Part shown: positions 56,427 to 64,000 of the stretch, in pieces
Numbering within the stretch: the first letter of the stretch is position 1
How the letters are laid out: each line of letters opens with the position of its first letter
DNA from: Alphaproteobacteria bacterium
Lineage (GTDB): Bacteria; Pseudomonadota; Alphaproteobacteria; Rhizobiales; Rhizobiaceae
Assembly: GCA_024742485.1 (NCBI GenBank)
Contig: JANSYK010000001.1
Span: 1-64,000 of the forward strand
DNA: 64,000 nt
Reading direction: 5' to 3'
Position numbers and translations under genes: made by a program
Notes under the pieces: generated by a model
What the model saw: the letters and a program-made list of their open reading frames with translations, nothing else
Database searches by the model: none
What the model was told of the DNA's origin: nothing

Positions 56427-57566
56427 TCACGCTGCGGTGCGGGAAAGCTCGGCAAATCGCGCCAGGTGATAGTCGACGTCGCCGAACTGGTTATCGATCA
56501 TGATCAGACGCTTGGCGTAGTGTCCCAGATCAAACTCCCAGGTCATGGCAATGCCGCCATGCATCTGAATAGCCTCCTCGGCCACCAGTCGTCCAACCCG
56601 CCCTGCCAGTGCCTTGGCTGTGGAAACGGCCTGTTCGCGTTGAACGCGGGGAAGATCGAGCCGCCCTGCGGCATTGATGCAGGCCGAGCGTGCCTGTTCA
56701 ATCTCCATGAGTACCGTTGCCATGCGGTGTTGCAGCGCTTGAAACTTGCCGATGGGGACACCGAATTGCTTGCGTGTCTGCAGATAGTCCAGCGTCATGT
56801 CGCGGCAAACATCCATCAGACCGATTGCCTCCGAGGCAAGGGCAATGTTGGCCCTTGCAACGGCCAGCTCAATTGCCGGAAACGCTTTCCCAATCGGACC
56901 AAGCAGGGCATCGCCACCCATTTCAACCGAACTGAGATGGATTTCAGCCGCATGCAACCCGTCAATCGTGGGGTATCCGCGTATTTCAACACCGGATTGA
57001 CCGGCTGGAACGAGAAACGCCGAAATGCCGTCTTCATCCCAATCCCCGCCGGAAACACGGGCCGTCACGACCAGAATGTCGGCGCTGTCACCGTTCAGGA
57101 CAACGGCCTTGTGTCCGTCGATCGTCCAGCCACTGTCCGTCTGGCTCGCACGACACGTAACCTGAGCAGGATCAAATCGGCTTTCCGGTTCGCCATGGGC
57201 CAGTGCAAGGAGTGTCTTGCCCGAGATGACTTCGGTGAGGATGTCTTTCTGCACATCATTGCCAAGTTGGGCAATGAGTCCACCGCCCAGGATGGCGGAA
57301 GCCAGAAAGGGCTCATTGACCAGACCGCGGCCAAGCGCTTCGAACAGGACACTGATATCGAAGCCGGCTCCGCCAAAACCGCCATGCTGCTCGTCGAACA
57401 GAGCACCGATCAATCCGAGCTCGGCGAATTGCTGCCAGATATCCCGAGAAAAACCCTCTGTGCTTTCTGCCGAACGATTGCGGACGGCCAGTGGGTAATT
57501 GTCCGCCAGGAAGCGGGAAACCATGTCCTTGAGCATGGTCCGGTCATCGCTGTGATTGAAATCCAT
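56427..57566 (-). CDS. Acyl-CoA dehydrogenase
   Basis: 379 residues. FAD flavoprotein that introduces the 2,3-trans double bond in acyl-CoA. The C-terminal region carries QMHGGIAMTWEFDLGHYAKR, with the middle domain (VLNGDSADILVVTA). Neither this nor its partner at 57574 has the classic VSRMYRDARI-type C-terminus exactly, as is common for the short pairs found in steroid and aromatic side-chain operons. The two may form a hetero-oligomer, as do paired FadE enzymes; that is inference. Confidence 0.93.
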   Translation of the reverse strand: MDFNHSDDRTMLKDMVSRFLADNYPLAVRNRSAESTEGFSRDIWQQFAELGLIGALFDEQHGGFGGAGFDISVLFEALGRGLVNEPFLASAILGGGLIAQLGNDVQKDILTEVISGKTLLALAHGEPESRFDPAQVTCRASQTDSGWTIDGHKAVVLNGDSADILVVTARVSGGDWDEDGISAFLVPAGQSGVEIRGYPTIDGLHAAEIHLSSVEMGGDALLGPIGKAFPAIELAVARANIALASEAIGLMDVCRDMTLDYLQTRKQFGVPIGKFQALQHRMATVLMEIEQARSACINAAGRLDLPRVQREQAVSTAKALAGRVGRLVAEEAIQMHGGIAMTWEFDLGHYAKRLIMIDNQFGDVDYHLARFAELSRTAA

Positions 57567-57573
57567 GGTCGTC

Positions 57574-58767
57574 TCACAATCCCATCATCTTGGAGATGAT
57601 GCCGCGCTGTATTTCATTCGACCCGCCGTAAATGGAAATCTTGCGGTTGTTGAAGTATTCCTGAGACACCGGCGCTGCGTAATCGGGGCCAATCGGGGCT
57701 TCATTGTAACCCGTGTCCAAAGCTTCCGAAACGAAGGGCATGGCATAGGGTCCGAGAGCCCGTCGGGTGAGATCATTTAGTGCCTGGCGGATTTCAGTTC
57801 CCTTGATTTTCAGCATTGAACTCATCGGACCCGCATTGGCAGCGCTGTCAGGAGACGAAAGGAGGCGCAGATTTGTTGTCGCCATGGCGTCGAGATCCAT
57901 CTCGATTTCCGCCAGTCGTGCGGCAAAAAGCGGGTCCTCGATCAGCGGACGGCCCCGTATCTTCTGATGTTGCCCAATATGTTTCAGATGAGCGAGTGAC
58001 ACTTTGTTGGCGCCGACATTGGCTATGTTTGTCCGCTCGTGCGTGAGAAGGTATTTTGCGTAGGTCCAGCCACGATTTTCTTCACCGACAAGATTGGCGA
58101 CCGGCACCCTGACATCATCGAAAAAGACTTCATTGACCTCATGTGTGCCTTCCAGGAGGATGATAGGGCGGACCGTGATCCCCGGCGTTTCCATGTCGAT
58201 CAGCAGGAACGAAATGCCTTCCTGGGGTTTGCCTTCGGTCGATGTGCGTACGAGACAGAAGATCTTGTTGGCGTATTGACCAAGCGTGGTCCAGGTCTTT
58301 TGGCCATTCACCACATAATGATCGCCATCGCGAATGGCCTTGGTCTTGAGAGAGGCCAGGTCCGAGCCGGCTCCCGGTTCCGAATAGCCCTGGCACCACC
58401 AGTCCGAACCGTCGAGAATGCGGGGAAGATAGGTCCGTTTTTGCTCCTCCGAGCCATATTTGATCAGCACCGGCGCCAGCATTTTCAAGCCGAACGGGAC
58501 AGTCCGAGGCGCGCCGGCCGCACAACATTCATCCTCGAATATTTGTTGCTGCACGGCGTTCCAGCCGGTACCGCCGAATTCGACGGGCCATGATTCAGCC
58601 AGCCAGCCCTGGCGGTTGAGGATCGCGTGCCAAGTGTCCATATCTTCCTTGACGAGGCGCTTACCACCCTTGACCTTGGCGGCAAGAGCGGCTGGCAGGT
58701 TCTTGTCAAGAAAAGCGCGTACCTCGTCCCGAAAAGCCAGTTCGTCATCCGAGAAATTCAGATCCAT
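57574..58767 (-). CDS. Acyl-CoA dehydrogenase (second of a pair)
   Basis: 397 residues. N-terminal DLNFSDDELAFRDEVRAFLD, middle-domain CQGYSEPGAGSDLASLKTKA, and C-terminal IYGGSNEIQRGIISKMMGL, which is the family's FAD-binding signature with terminal helix. It lies 7 bases before the 379-residue dehydrogenase, which favours a paired complex. Substrate class is not determined. Confidence 0.94.
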   Translation of the reverse strand: MDLNFSDDELAFRDEVRAFLDKNLPAALAAKVKGGKRLVKEDMDTWHAILNRQGWLAESWPVEFGGTGWNAVQQQIFEDECCAAGAPRTVPFGLKMLAPVLIKYGSEEQKRTYLPRILDGSDWWCQGYSEPGAGSDLASLKTKAIRDGDHYVVNGQKTWTTLGQYANKIFCLVRTSTEGKPQEGISFLLIDMETPGITVRPIILLEGTHEVNEVFFDDVRVPVANLVGEENRGWTYAKYLLTHERTNIANVGANKVSLAHLKHIGQHQKIRGRPLIEDPLFAARLAEIEMDLDAMATTNLRLLSSPDSAANAGPMSSMLKIKGTEIRQALNDLTRRALGPYAMPFVSEALDTGYNEAPIGPDYAAPVSQEYFNNRKISIYGGSNEIQRGIISKMMGL

Positions 58768-58782
58768 CTGATTGCCTTTCGC

Positions 58783-59964
58783 TCAATAGATTTCAAACAG
58801 GCCCGCAGCGCCTTGTCCACCGCCCACACACATGGTGACGACCGCATATTTGACACCGCGGCGCTTGCCCTCATAAAGGACATGACCGACCTGCCTGGCA
58901 CCGGTCATGCCGTACGGATGACCGATGGAAATGGAACCGCCATTGACGTTGAGAATGTCATCGGGAATTCCGAGCCGGTCGCGGCAATAGAGCACCTGGC
59001 TGGCAAAGGCTTCGTTCAGTTCCCAAAGACCGATATCATCCATGGTCAGACCGGCTCGTTCGAGGAGGCGTGGCACAGCAAAAACAGGTCCAATACCCAT
59101 CTCATCCGGCTCACACCCTGCCACGACAAAGCCGCGAAAGGCGCCCATCGCCTCAAGATTGTTCTTCTGTGCCGCGCCGGCTTCCATCACCATGCAGGCC
59201 GATGCGCCATCCGACAGTTGCGAGGCATTTCCGGCGGTGATGAACATATCCGGACCGCGAACAGGTTCCAGTTTCTGCAAACCTTCAAGTGTCGTTGTTG
59301 GCCGGTTGCATTCGTCCGCCTCAAGCGTGACCTCGTGTTGAGAAATGTCACCCGTTTCCTTGTCCTTGACCGCCATGGTCGTTTTGAACCGAATGATTTC
59401 ATCGGCGTAGCGCCCTTCATTTTGAGCGGCCGCCGTTCTTTGTTGCGATGACAGCGCATATTCATCCTGCGCCAGGCGGCTGATCCCGTACCGTTGTGCG
59501 ACCGTGTCTGCCGTGTCGATCATCGGCAGATATATTTCGGGCTTATGCTCCTGGATCCACGGGCTCTGTGCCATATGGCTGTTAGCGTGACCCTGGGCGA
59601 GGGTGATCGATTCCAGTCCACCGGCCAGCACCGCATCCGATCCCTGTTGCGTCACGGCTTGGGCGGCCAGCGCAATGGCCTGCAATCCGGATGAGCAAAA
59701 ACGGTTGACCGTCATTCCGGCCGTTGTCACAGGCAATTTCGCACGTGTGGCAATCTGTCGGGCAATATTGCCCCCGGTCGCACCTTCCGGGAAGCCGCAG
59801 CCAAAAACGGCATCCTCGATCAGGTCGGAATTGATTCCGGACCGCTCAACGGCAGCCGCTGCGGCAGCGCCACCGAATTCGGCGCCATGGGTCATGTTCA
59901 AGCCGCCGCGAAAGGCCTTGGTGATCGGCGTTCGGGCGGTGGAGACAATAACGGCTTCGCGCAT
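58783..59964 (-). CDS. Acetyl-CoA C-acyltransferase (thiolase)
   Basis: 393 residues. Catalyses thiolytic cleavage of 3-ketoacyl-CoA. Active-site Cys in NRFCSSGLQAIALA (about residue 91), His in GHPYGMTGARQVGH (about 350) and second Cys in CVGGGQGAAGLFE near the C-terminus. It lies between the FadB-like gene and the dehydrogenase pair, 11 and 15 bases from each. Confidence 0.96.
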   Translation of the reverse strand: MREAVIVSTARTPITKAFRGGLNMTHGAEFGGAAAAAAVERSGINSDLIEDAVFGCGFPEGATGGNIARQIATRAKLPVTTAGMTVNRFCSSGLQAIALAAQAVTQQGSDAVLAGGLESITLAQGHANSHMAQSPWIQEHKPEIYLPMIDTADTVAQRYGISRLAQDEYALSSQQRTAAAQNEGRYADEIIRFKTTMAVKDKETGDISQHEVTLEADECNRPTTTLEGLQKLEPVRGPDMFITAGNASQLSDGASACMVMEAGAAQKNNLEAMGAFRGFVVAGCEPDEMGIGPVFAVPRLLERAGLTMDDIGLWELNEAFASQVLYCRDRLGIPDDILNVNGGSISIGHPYGMTGARQVGHVLYEGKRRGVKYAVVTMCVGGGQGAAGLFEIY

Positions 59965-59975
59965 GGGAGTTGTCC

Positions 59976-62105
59976 TTATGATTTTGCTTTTTTGTTCAAG
60001 CTGTCGAAGGTTTCGTTGCGCTCGGCGAGATCGACCAGCAATTTCGCGGGCTGCCAGAAGTCCGGATTCTCGCTTTCGAACGATCGTATGTCGTCAAGAA
60101 TGGACTGCACACCAATTGTATCGGCGTATTTCAGTGGACCGCCCCGCCAGCGCGGAAAGCCGTAACCGTAGATCATGGTGATATCGACATCGAGCGGGCG
60201 AAGGGCGATGCCCTCCTCGACCACCCGGGCACTTTCGTTGATCATTGCCGCCATATATCGTTTCATGATGGATGTTTCATCGAGCGCCTTGGGCACAATG
60301 CCCTTTTCGCTGCGGACCTTCTCGATGATCTCCAGAACCTCCGGATCGGGTTTGCCGATACGGCTACCATCCTCGTAAATGTAGAAGCCCCGACCGGTTT
60401 TCTGGCCATAGCGGCCAAGGTCGGAAATGCGATCCATGTAGTCTGCCGCGTAGCGGCCTTTCCAGCCCTCGGCCTTTTTGCGTTTCCGGTTGGCCATGCC
60501 GATATCAAGACCAGCCAGGTCACCCATTTGATTGGGACCCATCGGAAAGCCGAAATTGACCACCGCCTTGTCGATGTCATAGGGGCTGGTGCCATCTTCC
60601 ACCATGAAGGAGGCGAGGGTCAGATAGCGTTCCAGAATGCGGTTGCCGATGAAGCCATCGCAGACGCCGGCTCGCACGCCGATTTTTTTCAATCTCTTGG
60701 CAAGGGCGAAACCGGTTGCGACCACGTCGGGCTGGGTCTTGTCCGCAACCACGATTTCAAGCAGCTTCATGATATGGGCGGGAGAAAAGAAGTGCAGCCC
60801 AAGAACATCTTGAGGTCTGCCTGTCACCGATGCGATCTCGTTTACATTCAGATAGGAGGTATTGCTGGCCAGCACGGCGCCGGATTCGGCGTGTTGATCG
60901 ATCTGCCTGAACAGATCCTGTTTGACCGCCATGTCCTCGAATGCTGCCTCCACGACGAGGTCGGCTGGGGAGATTGACGCGATATCGGCGCTGCACGAGT
61001 AGAGCTCATTGGCCAGACGGTTGCGGTGATCTTGATCAAACTTTCCGCGTTTGACGCCCTCATCGAGAATCTTCTCAACATTGGCCCGTCCGCGCGCGGC
61101 GCTTTCTTCGTCCCGCTCGATCATCGTCACGGGCAATCCGGCAAACAGCATCGACACGGTGATACCCGATCCCATGGTGCCGCCGCCGATGACAGCCGCC
61201 TGATTCAGCGCCCTGGGCGATGCGGTCTTGAGTTCCGGTATCTTGGCGACCTCGCGATCGGCAAAAAACACATGGATCAACGCGTCCCGCTGCGGCGAGT
61301 TCATCAGTTCCATGAACAGTTCGCGCTCGCGCTTGACCCCTTCGGTAAATGGCAGGTCGACAGCAGCAAGAACTGCCTCGGCACACATGACAGGTGACAA
61401 TTGACCCTTGGCCTTCTTTTTGACCGCCGATCTGATCTCCTCGAACAGGGCTGTATCTCCGCGTACAGCATCGATCTTTTCGCTCAGCGTACTTGTGCGG
61501 CGGACATGCCGATTGCCCTGCAGGAGGTCACGGGCAAAGGTCAGGCCGGCTTCTCTCGGAGAATCCCCGGCATCAACAGCATCGACGATGCCGAGCTCCA
61601 ACGCTTCCCTGGCAGGAACATGGCGGCCGCTGGTAATCATGTCGACAGCGGCTTCCACACCAATCAGGCGCGGCAATCTCTGTGTACCGCCGGCGCCCGG
61701 AAGCAGCCCAAGGTGGACCTCGGGCAGGCCCACGCGAGCACTGTTCAAGGCAACCCGGTAGTGGCAGGCGAGGGCGGTTTCAAGCCCGCCTCCAAGGGCC
61801 GTACCATGGATGGCGCAAATAATGGGTTTGTCAACGGATTCAATGAAATCAACCACTTCGGGAAGGCCAGGCGGCTGCATCGGCTTGCCGAATTCGCGAA
61901 TATCCGCGCCGGCGATAAAAGTTCGACCGGCGCCGAGGATGACGGCAACATCTGCCGTGTCGTCACCGGCAAAGCGCTGCGCTGCCTTCAACAATCCGTC
62001 ACGCACCGCATGGCCGGCAGCATTCACGGGAGGATTGTCGATTGTAATGACGGCGATGCCACCGGCATCGTCCTTGAGGCACTCATAGGCAACAGCGTCA
62101 GACAT
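59976..62105 (-). CDS. FadB-like bifunctional enoyl-CoA hydratase / 3-hydroxyacyl-CoA dehydrogenase
   Basis: 709 residues. N-terminal crotonase domain (oxyanion segment GTALGGGLETALACHYRVAL, catalytic-Glu region GLLPGAGGTQRLPR), then the NAD-binding dehydrogenase (VIGGGTMGSGITVSMLFAGL) and duplicated C-terminal helical domain (NFGFPMGPNQMGDLAGLDIG). It performs the hydration and dehydrogenation steps between the dehydrogenase and the thiolase. Confidence 0.95.
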   Translation of the reverse strand: MSDAVAYECLKDDAGGIAVITIDNPPVNAAGHAVRDGLLKAAQRFAGDDTADVAVILGAGRTFIAGADIREFGKPMQPPGLPEVVDFIESVDKPIICAIHGTALGGGLETALACHYRVALNSARVGLPEVHLGLLPGAGGTQRLPRLIGVEAAVDMITSGRHVPAREALELGIVDAVDAGDSPREAGLTFARDLLQGNRHVRRTSTLSEKIDAVRGDTALFEEIRSAVKKKAKGQLSPVMCAEAVLAAVDLPFTEGVKRERELFMELMNSPQRDALIHVFFADREVAKIPELKTASPRALNQAAVIGGGTMGSGITVSMLFAGLPVTMIERDEESAARGRANVEKILDEGVKRGKFDQDHRNRLANELYSCSADIASISPADLVVEAAFEDMAVKQDLFRQIDQHAESGAVLASNTSYLNVNEIASVTGRPQDVLGLHFFSPAHIMKLLEIVVADKTQPDVVATGFALAKRLKKIGVRAGVCDGFIGNRILERYLTLASFMVEDGTSPYDIDKAVVNFGFPMGPNQMGDLAGLDIGMANRKRKKAEGWKGRYAADYMDRISDLGRYGQKTGRGFYIYEDGSRIGKPDPEVLEIIEKVRSEKGIVPKALDETSIMKRYMAAMINESARVVEEGIALRPLDVDITMIYGYGFPRWRGGPLKYADTIGVQSILDDIRSFESENPDFWQPAKLLVDLAERNETFDSLNKKAKS

Positions 62106-62160
62106 GGGTATTCACCAGATATATGATTTCACCGGTTTGCCCGGTGATCGGGAGACAGGA

Positions 62161-62185
62161 TCCGGCGCCAGTGACTGGCGCCGGA
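62161..62185 (-). other. Hairpin between the binding-protein gene and the FadB-like gene
   Basis: A perfect 11-bp stem (62161-62171, 62175-62185) with a 3-base loop in the 94-base spacer. With no T run on the minus strand, it is better explained as an mRNA-stabilising structure that keeps the binding-protein part abundant than as a terminator. Confidence 0.55.
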
Positions 62186-62199
62186 GTTTCGTAAAACGG

Positions 62200-63363
62200 C
62201 TATTTTTCGCCGACTGTTTTCCAGTTGTCGCCTTCAATGCGGGAAATGATGATCGCATTACCGCCCTGATGATCGTCAGGACCGTAATCGACCTGAACAC
62301 CGGTGATTGAGTCGACAAAGTTCAGGCTTTCCATTCCCTTTTGGAAACTCTCGGCGGTCAAATCAGGACCGGCAGCTTCGAGGCCCTTGACCAGCGTTTC
62401 AGCGCCGGAACGCCCGAGCAACGCGCCGGTTCCCGGGAACTCGCCATTCGCCGCCTGATAGTCTGCAATCCACTTTGCGACATAGGGGTCTTCAACCCGC
62501 GTGGTCAGATCCGGCCATCCGGATGCGGCATAGAAACCATCGGCCGGTGTGCCCGGTACCTTGGCCACCGCCGTGTGAAACGAGGCCGATGCGCCAAGGA
62601 AGTTGACGTCGTCCCATCCAAGCTTCTTCGCGGTGCCGAGCACGGTAATGGTCTGCCGGATACCCAGTGCCAGGGTGATGGTGTCACAGCCTTCCTCTTT
62701 CAGCTTCGACAGCGACCCGACAAAGTCGAGTTCATCGCCCTTGTGGGTCGTTTCAGCTTTGTACTCCAGACCAAATTGCTCTGCAGCGGCTTTGGATCCT
62801 TCCTGAACTTCAATGCCGAAATCATTCGGAATGAACATGGCGCAGATGACTTTCGCACCTTCATTTTCCTTCAGATAGTCGATGCCGGCCAGGATCTGGT
62901 CGTAATAGGACGAAAAGCCCGCATATTTGTAGGGCGCAGGCGGATCGACCATCTGGCGCGCGGCGGAAAGAGGCGCAATATTGGCCACGTTCTTGCGATC
63001 CAGCAGTGGAAAGCTGGCAATATTCATGGGTGTGCCGAGCGAAAGAAGCATTGCAAAGACCTGATCGGAATTGACCAGCTTGTTGATGTTCTGCATCGCC
63101 TTGGGCATAGCATAACCATGGTCTTCGGCGATAAGCCTGATCTTGCGTCCATGCACGCCGCCTGCCGCATTGACTTCCTCGAAATACTGGTTGGCGGCCG
63201 TGATCGCCGACGTCGAAAATGCTGCGAAGATGCCAGACAGATCAACGTTGGAACCGATCAGTATTTCGGTGTCGGTAACGCCCTGAGTCTGCGCCTGTGG
63301 CGCCGACAGCATGGCAGCCGACATGGCGAGCGCCAGAGTCATCGTTTTTATTGTATTTTTCAT
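62200..63363 (-). CDS. Branched-chain-amino-acid-type ABC transporter binding protein
   Basis: 387 residues from the ATG at 63363, with AAAGGAGGAAGG as ribosome-binding site. Signal peptide (IKTMTLALAMSAAMLSAPQA), then a type I periplasmic-binding fold of the LivK/peripla_BP_6 group (GVTDTEILIGSNVDLSGIFA, FEEVNAAGGVHGRKIRLIAE). With the ligase upstream and beta-oxidation genes downstream, the ligand is probably a carboxylic acid rather than an amino acid; this is inference. The permease and ATPase genes are not in view and may lie beyond the right edge. Confidence 0.93.
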   Translation of the reverse strand: MKNTIKTMTLALAMSAAMLSAPQAQTQGVTDTEILIGSNVDLSGIFAAFSTSAITAANQYFEEVNAAGGVHGRKIRLIAEDHGYAMPKAMQNINKLVNSDQVFAMLLSLGTPMNIASFPLLDRKNVANIAPLSAARQMVDPPAPYKYAGFSSYYDQILAGIDYLKENEGAKVICAMFIPNDFGIEVQEGSKAAAEQFGLEYKAETTHKGDELDFVGSLSKLKEEGCDTITLALGIRQTITVLGTAKKLGWDDVNFLGASASFHTAVAKVPGTPADGFYAASGWPDLTTRVEDPYVAKWIADYQAANGEFPGTGALLGRSGAETLVKGLEAAGPDLTAESFQKGMESLNFVDSITGVQVDYGPDDHQGGNAIIISRIEGDNWKTVGEK

Positions 63364-63400
63364 GCCTTCCTCCTTTGGGGCAACAATGGTTTTCACCACA

Positions 63401-64000
63401 TTAGTCGTACATTTGGTCTATGAGCGCTTTGTGTTTTTCTTCCACGAAACTGCGCTTGAGTTTCATGGTTGCGGTTAACTCGTCATCTTCAGCTGTCAAT
63501 AGAACATCGATCAGGCGAAAGGCCTTGATCTGTTCCACCCGCGAAAACTCGCTGTTGACTGTATCGACAACCTCGCTGATCAATTCCTGCACTTCAGGCG
63601 CTGCGCACAGGGAGGCGAAATCACCAAACGGAATTCGTCCATCCTGGGCAAACTTCTCGACGTTTTCCTGATCGATCATGATCAGGCAAACGAGATATTT
63701 TCGCTTGTCGCCAACGATGACAGCGTCAGAAATATAGGGCGAGAACTTCAGTTTGTTTTCGATCTCTGCCGGTGTGATGTTCTTGCCGCCCGCCGTGATG
63801 ATGATATCCTTGAGGCGGCCAGTGATTTTCAGATATCCGGAGTTGTCGATCAGTCCGACATCTCCCGTTCTCAACCAACCATCCTGGATTGCTTCTTCCG
63901 TCTTTTCAGGTTGCTTCCAGTAGCCCTGGAACACATTGGGCGCCTTGTACTGGATTTCATTGCCGTCGCTGATGCGAAGTTGCCCTCCGGGAACCACGCG
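63401..64000 (-). CDS. Long-chain acyl-CoA synthetase (AMP-binding), C-terminal part
   Basis: The last 199 codons of a ligase that continues past the right edge (the coding frame is still open at base 64000). The adenylation core is seen in QDGWLRTGDVGLIDNSGYLK and the A8/A10-type segment GRLKDIIITAGGKNITPAEI. The C-terminal domain with LTATMKLKRSFVEEKHKALI is typical of FAA1-type long-chain synthetases. It activates the substrate to its CoA ester, the first step of the operon. Stop TAA lies 37 bases before the binding-protein start. Confidence 0.94.
   Translation of the reverse strand, partial: RVVPGGQLRISDGNEIQYKAPNVFQGYWKQPEKTEEAIQDGWLRTGDVGLIDNSGYLKITGRLKDIIITAGGKNITPAEIENKLKFSPYISDAVIVGDKRKYLVCLIMIDQENVEKFAQDGRIPFGDFASLCAAPEVQELISEVVDTVNSEFSRVEQIKAFRLIDVLLTAEDDELTATMKLKRSFVEEKHKALIDQMYD

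Noticed and set aside
56420-56455. Longer start (TTG at 56455) for the thioesterase
   Set aside because: It would overlap the acyl-CoA dehydrogenase by 29 bases and adds residues not found in the family; the ATG at 56419 is preferred.
56406-57599. 397-codon plus-strand frame
   Set aside because: Antisense to the acyl-CoA dehydrogenase, whose domains are intact.

Overview
The window is from an alphaproteobacterium, most likely of the order Hyphomicrobiales (Rhizobiales). The S10-spc-alpha ribosomal superoperon has the alphaproteobacterial order secY-adk-rpsM-rpsK-rpoA-rplQ without rpmJ. A second block, Do-like protease-rarA-panE-crcB-rluC-HAD phosphatase-ATP12 chaperone, also fits that order. 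Base composition is moderately GC-rich, except for an AT-rich island around 21.7-23.7 kb. Genus cannot be settled from the sequence alone.

Layout. 1-14.76 kb: the 3' end of tuf, then rpsJ to rplQ on the + strand with secY, adk and rpoA, closed by a strong terminator. 14.76-21.5 kb: an accessory stretch with a TetR regulator, a decayed autotransporter, an AAC(6')-like acetyltransferase, a SAM methyltransferase, an Old Yellow Enzyme with divergent LysR regulator, and a second GNAT acetyltransferase. The TetR/autotransporter piece is flanked by two copies of the rplQ-tail-plus-terminator sequence, which suggests an insertion by duplication. 21.5-37.7 kb: a type I secretion locus with a small exported protein (TTG start), a 3962-residue giant RTX protein and its own ABC exporter and membrane-fusion protein. 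The giant protein combines an N-terminal HExxH metallopeptidase-like domain, an intein-like Hint domain with catalytic ends intact, a glycine-rich linker, about 23 DxDGDG-type repeats, DUF4214-like segments, six PA14-like modules and two RTX blocks. 38-42.3 kb: an exported protein with internal LGLDA repeats and a SulP transporter. 42.3-44 kb: a methyltransferase/monooxygenase/AraC operon. 44.3-51.1 kb: the housekeeping block beginning with the Do-like protease. 51.1-53 kb: a chimeric pseudogene (LuxR-type N-terminus joined to an autotransporter C-terminus) divergent from a second TetR gene that is a paralogue of the one at 15 kb. 53-55.2 kb: a glutamate/dicarboxylate symporter fused to a periplasmic binding protein. 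55.4-64 kb: a DUF4864 protein and a minus-strand beta-oxidation operon (acyl-CoA ligase, Liv-type binding protein, FadB-like enzyme, thiolase, two acyl-CoA dehydrogenases, thioesterase), which runs off the right edge.

How the parts work together. The first 14.7 kb makes ribosomes, the Sec channel and RNA polymerase alpha. The T1SS locus is a self-contained system for exporting one very large calcium-binding, probably cell-surface or adhesive protein that may process itself through its Hint domain; it is the best candidate for an under-described system. The right-hand operon looks built to take up an organic acid by a Liv-type ABC transporter, activate it to a CoA ester and beta-oxidise it. 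No tRNA, rRNA, CRISPR array or intact insertion sequence was seen.
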